Assembly: GCA_022059125.1 (NCBI GenBank)
Contig: JAEUWY010000005.1
Location: 1,054,001-1,118,000, forward strand
DNA from: Corynespora cassiicola
Taxonomy: Eukaryota; Ascomycota; Dothideomycetes; Pleosporales; Corynesporascaceae
Length of the DNA: 64,000 nt
Reading direction: 5' to 3'
Shown here: positions 57,056 to 64,000 of the stretch, piece by piece
How the letters are laid out: each line of letters begins with the position of its first letter
Position numbering within the stretch: the stretch's first letter is position 1
Program-made: the position numbers and the translations under genes
The notes under the pieces: generated by a model
Told to the model about the DNA's origin: nothing
The model's input: the letters and a program-made list of their open reading frames with translations, nothing else
Databases searched by the model: none

Positions 57056-58284
57056 GCGTCGCAATTGTGGATAACCGCAGGAGATGCAAAAACTGACCCA
57101 ACGACGGTGGTCTTGGTTGAAGCGCTGGGAAAACATATGCAACCTCACTGGGGTCCACGCCGTAGAATATGGAGCATATACATGATGGTAATGGCATACG
57201 AAACTGTAATATAGTGTACACAATCCAAATCGTTAATCAACTCCGACCTGCGCCTTTCCATTATGCAAAAGTTGGAGGTTAAAAGAAGTAGACCTAACAA
57301 TCAGAGGCGTTTTAAGAGAATCACGTGGGTTATGTGATTTCTTAAATACACCTTCAGGTATCAGGTATACTTTCGATTATAAAACTTTTCGCATGTCTCT
57401 TGCGCGAAAGCGTTTTGAGAATGTAAACTTCTCTGCGCGACATCGCCCGGACCGCGGCGCGAAAATTCTCCCCAAGACCCTGTCACTCAACAGAAAAAAA
57501 AATCACCCTCCCCAAAGACCCCGCAAGCAGGAAATCTCCGCTGGAAAGCACAAAAGGCCTTCTCATTCCCCAAATCGAGGAAGAAGAAAACAAAAGCGAC
57601 AATAACAAAGATTGAGAACGAGAGACGATATGTCCCACCCATCCCACAACTCCGATCCATCTTTTCACGGACTGCGCGTAGTTGAGAAGGAAGAACGGTT
57701 GGTGCTGATCTACGGGGCCGGGAACGGAGGACTATTCACGGAGAAACGAGAATAACCCTCAGCAAGCCGCCTTAGCGGAGCCACGATATATTAGGTATGT
57801 AGATTACCTGACTGATGATGGAGAGGAAAGCAGGGTCCGAGGGGGCGAGGGGTTTTTATAGAGCGTCGGCTGCCCGTCGGGTGGTCTGTGCGAGTCTTAG
57901 TCAGCAGATGGGGCTGGGAAATTTTTCTGCCATCGGGCGGGCCGCGGCAAACGCAAAGCGGGCGCTGCTGGGGACGTGCAGGCGCGTTTTGGGCGGCATG
58001 AACTTCGCATGGGAGATTTCAGTAGGACTGAGAAACATTTAACATAGACACACGGCAGAATGGATTCTTGACAACAGTAATGAGCATCGGACGTAGTTTT
58101 CATTCGCGGATCAAATCACAATTGAGCATGCAAGGCATATGATATGGGCTTCATGAATTCATTGACTGTCTACATTAATGCCCATTGATTCGTAGTCCTT
58201 TTCGAGCCTAGAACTTTGACCACGGCAAGACGTCCGTAAACGACCCGCCACAATTCCCGTCCAGCGGAGCGCAAGAACAACCCT
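57056..58284. other. 1.2 kb intergenic region
   Basis: 3' flanks of MIX23 and RPL10a. Short ORFs (57393-57605, 57815-58042) carry no motif. A purine-rich stretch runs from 57480 to 57620. Confidence 0.55.
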
Positions 58285-59038
58285 CTAGTACAGACGCTTG
58301 GGGGGGCTCATGGTGGCCTTGATGGTCAAGGAGCCCACGTTCTGCCAGCCCTTCTTAAGAAGAGAGACGAGGTAGTTGATGGACAACATGATGTTTCCGA
58401 TCAGCTCATCCTCGGTCATGCCAACGTTGCCGACGGCGACACCCATGCACAGAACCTTCTTAAGCTGGAACTTGATGGTGGACTTGACCTCGGTGATCTT
58501 GTTGGCGAGGTCCTCGGCGTGGGAGACGGGCGTAGGGAACTTGCCGGCCTTCGAGAGACCAGGACCAAGGAGACGGGGGATCTGCTTGATCAAGGCGTCG
58601 GAGGCGACGAAGGCATCGTACTTGCGGGCAAGCTTCTTGATGAGCTTCTTGTTCTTGTTGAGCTTCTTCAAGTCATCCGAGGACATGGCATCGACACCGT
58701 GGTGCTTGGCACCTATTTATCATTAGCGCTTGCTTGCCACCAGAGATTCGCGATTTCTTACGGTCAATATCGTGCTGGTCACCGAGAACGCAGATGCTCA
58801 TGCGAGGGCGGGGAACGGTGGGGAGCTTGACGGTTCCCGAGAAACGCTTGTCACGCTGGGGGTCATAGTTCTTGAGGCCGATCTGGAGCTCGACGGTCTC
58901 GAGGAAGTTCCTCTTCTTGGTCTCGTTGGAGTACTCAAGGAGCTCTGAAGGACTGTCAGCAGTCGTCTAGAAGGATCATGCGCAGTGTTGCTTACCCTTA
59001 ACGTTGGTGCGGACACCGGCAACAGAGATTTTCGACAT
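58285..59038 (-). CDS. RPL1: 60S ribosomal protein L10a (uL1)
   Basis: Exons 59038-58996, 58944-58762 and 58712-58285 encode 217 aa, the exact eukaryotic length. It starts [20 protein letters not shown] and continues with [74 protein letters not shown], and ends with the [13 protein letters not shown] tail. It forms the mobile L1 stalk at the ribosomal E site. Introns are 51 and 49 nt with consensus ends, placed early as is usual in ribosomal protein genes. Codon use is strongly biased toward C/G endings, in line with high expression. Plus-strand frames across it are shadows. Confidence 0.97.
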
Positions 59039-59381
59039 GATGATGTGTCTCCCAAGGGATTTCTATGGTCCTTTGGTTGGCTCTGTCGGGATGGTTGGAG
59101 AAGAAGTTCGGCAAGGCGGACGGTTTATCAAAAGTGTTCCGTGCCGGACGTTCGCTTAGTGGTATACGCTAGACCATATCTGGAATATACCTTGGCATTG
59201 CTCGGCTCCAGGGCTATACCTGCCCAACATCCTCCATTTTAGCCAGGATGATCACAGAATCATGTTTTTAAATTGGTTCAAGAGATATCACTAGAAGCGA
59301 ATTCAGGTCATTTAATTGATTTTCTGCCTACATCGGAAGTCCATGTAGACACGACATCGAAGAGCATGGACGACCTGAACT
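59039..59381. other. Intergenic region (RPL10a promoter, GNAT 3' flank)
   Basis: No ORF of interest. The RPL10a leader is short and there is no obvious TATA box. Confidence 0.5.
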
Positions 59382-60050
59382 TTACAGAGGCGCTGCACCA
59401 TGCAACTCCATGTTCAGTACGTGCCGCCCTATGCCTTCTGTTGCCGATTTAGATTCTTCAGGTTCAAGAGTCTGGAATCCAAGACCCTTGTACAAAGCCA
59501 ATGCTTGGCTGTTGGATGCGACTACCGATACCCTCACTATAACCTCCTTCGCTCCAGCTTGCTGTGACAAAGATCGTGCATGAGTAATAGCTGCCCGCAT
59601 GAGTTGTTTACCCATTCCAAATCCTCTCGCCCAAGGCAAAACATAAAGACCATGAATATCAAAATGTAGAGAATCAGTAGCTCCACTTTTCAGGTCAGAA
59701 TTTGTTTGCCCGCTGTCTGCGGGAGCTGGTGTGCGGTGTATATGACCAACAAGGACGGCTTGTCCCACCCATTCGTTCTCGACGATTTCTTTCAGGCCGT
59801 CGGCTGTTGGGTGACTATCAGTCGCTTGTCGAGTAACAGCCGCAAAGGTAAAGGCGAGAGGATTCATAAGCCGTGCTTCCCATTGTTTATCAGAGAAGGC
59901 AACTTCCCGTTCATATGTTGATGAGAACGATTCTGGCGATCTCTTGAGAGAGTTCAGTCGCAGCTCTTTTTGTCGGGATAACAAGATAGCCCAGATGTCC
60001 AAGTCAGTGCGAGATTTGGGGACAAGATAAACGGCGCCTTCCTTTGCCAT
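59382..60050 (-). CDS. GNAT-family N-acetyltransferase
   Basis: A single-exon 222-aa ORF. The acetyl-CoA pyrophosphate-binding motif A is visible as LYVLPWARGFGMGKQLMRAA (R-G-x-G-x-G). Motif B follows near VVASNSQALALYKGLGFQT, ending with HVLNMEL. The N-terminal half carries the substrate-side strands (LRLNSLKRSPESFSSTYERE). It transfers an acetyl group from acetyl-CoA to an amine, but whether the target is a small molecule or protein cannot be told. No targeting signal. There is no functional link to RPL10a beyond adjacency. A further ATG on another frame upstream (60148) starts only a short unrelated ORF. Confidence 0.88.
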   Translation of the reverse strand: MAKEGAVYLVPKSRTDLDIWAILLSRQKELRLNSLKRSPESFSSTYEREVAFSDKQWEARLMNPLAFTFAAVTRQATDSHPTADGLKEIVENEWVGQAVLVGHIHRTPAPADSGQTNSDLKSGATDSLHFDIHGLYVLPWARGFGMGKQLMRAAITHARSLSQQAGAKEVIVRVSVVASNSQALALYKGLGFQTLEPEESKSATEGIGRHVLNMELHGAAPL

Positions 60051-62610
60051 TTTCTTATACGTAGCGATTTAACAATCTGGAGAACAAGGGCAATAGGTAG
60101 GTTGTCGCCCGAATTTGAGAGGTGGATAATACCAAATTCGAAGGACATGGAATCAACAAGGCTGACTCACGTTGTCATGTGACGCTAGCTGAAACCCGAG
60201 GGATACGAAGCCCTGGCACCTAAACTTGTCAACAGTAGTACATGCCCTCGGTCTGGGTGACTTATCAAAAAAGAATGAGCCGTCACGAATGTGACGGCAG
60301 TCTGTGCCAGACCCCAACGCTCCTGTACCACGGGCTCCCTCTTACACGCCCACGACCGCGCAAGGATCTGAGTCCCAGATTAAACCGATGACAGCTACCA
60401 GCTCAAGCTCAGAGTTTCCACAAGGATGAGGACTAGTCAACCGGCAAATATAAAGTAAAAGAACTTTATGAGGCAGTCCAGGTAGCACACCAGCGCGCAG
60501 ACAATGTTGATGGACAGGTCGAAACCTTGACACTCACTCGAGAGAGGTCCCATCGCCAGAGTCATTGGCAGGTGCGTATATCTACCTCTTCCGCGCTTCA
60601 CAACTTTCTGTCACAACCATTACATCCAATCAGCCGAACATCCCGCGTTAGTACTCTTGTCGTTGTAGCGGTTGCCAGCAAGGTGCTCGGTAGAATCCAG
60701 GTATCAGCCTTGTAGCAGTCGTGGCGCTTAGGAACAAGTCGCTCACCCTCCTCCGTCGCCCTGCCTCAGATCTTGTCGTGGCAAGGACTGAGCCATATTA
60801 GTTGCATGATCCTAGTCGGAGCAAAAGAACAAGTCGACAACGCTCATTTTCCTTCGCCGTCATCTAGTGTAGAAGCTTCGCTCTGTGTGTCATGGCATGG
60901 CTTTCAGAGACAAGTCTTTGTTTCTCTCCGGTCCTATTGAAGTGTTGGAGAGCTTGTGATACGGACAAAGGACATCCTCAAAAACCGTATGATATGTTCG
61001 CAACAGTATGGGAGCTGTTTGAACACCAGAGTAGATGGCGCTTGCTGATACAGCCGTACGCTGCACGTACGGGTCAACTACTAACGCGACTGGCCGGATA
61101 TTACACGAAGTAACAAGTGTCTATTGACCAAAGTCGCGACACAGGCTTGACAACGCCGCTCAGGGCTGTGAGAGGTTGGAGACAGGGTCAGGATTCTCAT
61201 CCTTTTTGGAAAAATGCACGGGGTCTCCATCGTGGTTGTAGCAAGTCAACTCGGGCCTGTCATCACAGGTAACGCTGCGTACTTAACTCCAACGCACCTG
61301 AGTCATTTCGGTGATCCCTGGCAGATTTTGAAGGTCAAGGTCTGGAGCGTGACGGCCGGCCATACTCATGCTAAGCATGATGACGATATTAACCTGAGCC
61401 GCATTGAGACCTCGCTGGGTACACGAGGCACCTTTCCGACGAGTGGATCTCTGCAACAGCTACTGCCAAACAGGTTGATAAGTCTGTGTGTAAGGCTTCA
61501 TTTGAAACCCGCGCCGTGCTCTCCTTTTCCTTTTTCCATTTGCCAAGGGTGCGAAAGTGTCGAGTGGTGATTGTTGGTGTTTAGCGTAACAGCTCTCCGT
61601 ACGATTTCAGGACCGAGGTACCAGTGCTCGAACGGAATTCAAGACCCCAAAGACGATCCTCTGTCGAGGTGTCCGACATTTTTCTCCCCGTCTCTCCTCA
61701 CATCAGCCCAGAGGCAATCGTCTGAAGCTATCCTTGATGACCAGAGTCTGTTGCACGGCTGAAGTACCGACGTGGTCCTCGCATGAGAACTTTAACGCCC
61801 CTATGGGCACATGTTACTCCAACTTGCGTGCCTCGATTCTCCCTTTTGCGGACCCTTTCACTAGACGCTGGAAGTGGCATCAGGTTACTAGGTAGTTAAT
61901 CGGAAGGTCGGCGACATAACCGCGATGCTATTTCTCTACGCGCATGGCGAAGAGAAGAACCGTAGGAGAATTAGGGTTAAGATCCGAGCCTGTCCTCCCC
62001 ATTTACAACTTCAATGTCTCCATCGAAGCGCACTAACCAACATCCAGCTACCGTTGAGACCATACCAAGAGGCTCAGATAGGTGTTGGTCGAAGCACCAG
62101 TAAATGGGGCGCCGTGAGGCATTCCAAAAAGGAAGACAGGGCACCGGCCACTGTAGAGAAAGCGACATGCAACCTGAGCCTACCCTCAAAGGGTGTGCGA
62201 GAGAAGAATGACGAGGAGAACGAGCGTTGCGCGACTGTTCCGTTGAGGTCGACATGGTCAGAAAACAACAACAAAATAGTCGAAGTCCTGGGCACAGCTC
62301 CACAAGATGACAATAGCAGCTTGATTCGAAAGAAGGTGTTGAGTGGGGTTAGGATTGCCGTGGTGGTGACAGCGACAAAGGAGAAGTCGAACAGCTGGAC
62401 GCGTCGCGTTCTGCACGAGCGTGCAGAAACAGAGGTTCCACGCTAGTAGATTGCGCTAATACATAATTGGGCTAGCTTTCACACGACGTCACGCATGTGC
62501 CCCAGGGCCCCAGTCCCTTGCATAACGACTTTAGTAAGCACGTAAAATCACTTCATCTCCGCCACCTCGGTTTGCCCTTCTTTCAAATCGCTGGAAGGGG
62601 GAAACACAAA
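60051..62610. other. 2.6 kb gene-poor region within the conserved block
   Basis: The longest frames are 61214-61570 and 61925-62446 (173 aa) on the plus strand. Neither shows a domain, hydrophobic pattern or usable splice sites, and both have random-looking composition. I do not call them. No repeats or transposon ends are visible. Confidence 0.5.
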
Positions 62611-64000
62611 ATGGGAGCCGTAGAGGACGCTGTTGACGCCGCCGCTGATTTTGTCGGGCCATTCCTGGACAAAGGCCCGAAGAAAACTACTTCGGACAAC
62701 CCGGGTCACGATGCACCAAAGCTGGTAGAACAAGCTGTGGCTCACCTCCAGGCTATCAATATTGCTGAACAAGCCTCAGATCCGAATGCGCCATATGATG
62801 GATCTCTAGTGGGAGTTGTATATGGCCTTCTGGACCTGGTCACAACGCTTGGGATCCTTCCTTACCTTTCCCCGGGTGTCACTTTCTATCAGCGTCCGAG
62901 ATCCGTTTTGGTTTCAACCTTGCCTGTGCCAAAGGACCATAATGATGCTCTGCTCTCGGTTGTTGTGAAGTTTCTGCATCCTATCTTGGAGCAGGATGGC
63001 ATTGGCGTTCAGCCACTCCTCTCCCAGCGGATTCTGCCCGACATAATCTCGGCCGTTGCTGAGCTGGCTCTTTCTCCCAGAACAAGCCGTGAGCTGCAGT
63101 TGGAATACATGCCAGTACTAAAAGAGATCCTTAAGTCCACGCCAACATCGAGACTTCTTCCAATTCTTACGTCCTTTGTTCATCAACCCAGCCTTCCGTC
63201 ATGGCTTAAGCCAGTACTCTCCAAAGAGCTTGCGTTTGTGCCATTACGGCCTCATGGAGTCAGACATACTGTCGAGTTTCTCTCTCTCTCCTACCTATCA
63301 AAAAATTCTCGAGTACCACAAGATGCGTCCGGGCCGCAATCAAAGCTTCCTATTCCCCTCGAGGCAATCACCCAGGCTTCTCGACTCTTGGTATCCGTTC
63401 CAAGTGGGACAAACCCGGATGAATGGTTCACCCAACTAGCCCCCCAACTCCTGAATCTTCTAGATGGCAGTGAGGGTAAAGAGCTTAGTAGAGCAGCTGG
63501 CCAAATAATTGCTGGTGGAATACTGAACCGCAAAACCACTGGTGCACCAGGAACTGTGGGCTGGGAGCTATTTGCCAGACCTCTTCTCAGGGTGCTGAGA
63601 CCTGTGGGAAATACTGCAACTGCAACTGCAACTGCAACCATGAAAAGTATTTCAAATGCTGTCATTGTGGGGGAGGGAGAGCTAAGAGTGGCTCTAAGAC
63701 GGATGGCTACGATAGTCTCTTCCTACTCCCACGCTGGTTTCATCAAACGCCTGATTGGGCCCCTACTTTTACCGCTTTGGGCACTACTGAACTATTCCAA
63801 AGCCCGGCCTTCTTTGGACAAAGAGTGGAGAGAGCTCTCTCGGGCTATAATGTCGCGATACATGTCCATATCCTGTGACCCAAAACAGATTGATACGATA
63901 ACAACCAATTTGTTCTGGGATGGTGATCCAGCATGGACATATGGGCCAGGCTCGCAAGGCGGCGTTGAGATCCGCCAACGGGCTCATGAGGACATCGAGA
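62611..64000 (+). CDS. RTP1/TANGO6-like RNA polymerase II nuclear import factor, N-terminal part; 3' end outside window
   Basis: Starting at the ATG at 62611 one frame stays open to the right edge (463 codons). It begins MGAVEDAVDAAADFVGPFLD and is alpha-helical and Leu-rich throughout, like a HEAT-repeat protein: LVGVVYGLLDLVTTLGILPY, LLSVVVKFLHPILEQDG, QPLLSQRILPDIISAVAELA, and later GELRVALRRMATIVSSYSHA. Near the edge WDGDPAWTYGPGSQGGVEIR resembles a conserved block of fungal RTP1. That protein is needed for assembly and nuclear entry of RNA polymerase II and ends in two RTP1_C domains, which would lie to the right. Identification is moderate because the diagnostic C-terminal domains are missing. 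No intron is needed in the visible part. Confidence 0.65.
   Translation, partial: MGAVEDAVDAAADFVGPFLDKGPKKTTSDNPGHDAPKLVEQAVAHLQAINIAEQASDPNAPYDGSLVGVVYGLLDLVTTLGILPYLSPGVTFYQRPRSVLVSTLPVPKDHNDALLSVVVKFLHPILEQDGIGVQPLLSQRILPDIISAVAELALSPRTSRELQLEYMPVLKEILKSTPTSRLLPILTSFVHQPSLPSWLKPVLSKELAFVPLRPHGVRHTVEFLSLSYLSKNSRVPQDASGPQSKLPIPLEAITQASRLLVSVPSGTNPDEWFTQLAPQLLNLLDGSEGKELSRAAGQIIAGGILNRKTTGAPGTVGWELFARPLLRVLRPVGNTATATATATMKSISNAVIVGEGELRVALRRMATIVSSYSHAGFIKRLIGPLLLPLWALLNYSKARPSLDKEWRELSRAIMSRYMSISCDPKQIDTITTNLFWDGDPAWTYGPGSQGGVEIRQRAHEDIE
63613..63636 (+). repeat. Hexanucleotide repeat (actgca)4 inside the RTP1-like gene
   Basis: Four perfect copies encode (Thr-Ala)4 in a loop between helices. 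Length change would keep frame. Confidence 0.85.

Noticed and set aside
61925..62446. 173-codon plus-strand ORF
   Set aside because: Random-looking composition, no domain, no supporting splice or promoter. The opposite strand is equally open.
1..64000. CRISPR arrays, insertion sequences, rRNA
   Set aside because: None expected in a fungal nuclear window. No regularly spaced repeats, transposase motifs, LTRs or rRNA-like stretches were seen by eye.

Overview
The window is nuclear DNA of a filamentous ascomycete (Pezizomycotina). Short introns of about 46-65 nt with CTAAC/CTGAC-like branch sites interrupt most genes. The gene families are typical of these fungi: Pth11-like rhodopsin-fold receptor, Dal5-type MFS permeases, Zn2Cys6 regulator, PL3 pectate lyase, NRPS-like reductase. 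Coding spans below run from start to stop codon; intron positions are given in each entry. The genus cannot be told from the sequence. A Sordariomycete-like fungus is possible but not shown.

Positions 1-42 kb are accessory territory with wide gaps. In order: the 3' end of an NRPS-like carboxylate reductase (A-T-R1-R2 type, possibly glycine betaine reductase); a Pth11-like membrane protein; an MFS anion permease convergent with a salicylate-hydroxylase-like FAD monooxygenase; a carotenoid oxygenase; a secreted pectate lyase; a GMC oxidoreductase with a peroxisomal C-terminus; a fungal SLATT-domain two-TM protein with a long charged tail; an NmrA/isoflavone-reductase-like protein convergent with a secreted berberine-bridge-type FAD oxidase; a gene-poor 3 kb gap; and a helical orphan.

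At 29.3-41.2 kb lies a compact group: Dabb-domain protein, SDR, MFS permease, isopropylmalate-dehydrogenase paralogue, succinate-semialdehyde-dehydrogenase-like ALDH, and a transcription factor with two C2H2 fingers plus a Zn2Cys6 cluster. Together they look like a regulated uptake-and-oxidation (or small-metabolite) cluster. A TCGGAT element recurs in its promoters. The substrate is unknown. Next to it, a small membrane-protein gene carries one in-frame TAG that splits an otherwise open 118-codon frame.

From about 42.9 kb to the end the content is core housekeeping: GPATCH1-like G-patch protein, KIN1-type kinase, CCR4-NOT subunit CAF40/CNOT9, DNA ligase I, a Cid2/MIX23 protein, ribosomal protein L10a (uL1), a GNAT acetyltransferase, and the 5' part of an RTP1-like Pol II import factor cut by the window edge. 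The ligase and MIX23 genes share a divergent promoter with an MluI cell-cycle box and a CBF1-type palindrome. I saw no convincing tRNA, rRNA, transposon or CRISPR array.
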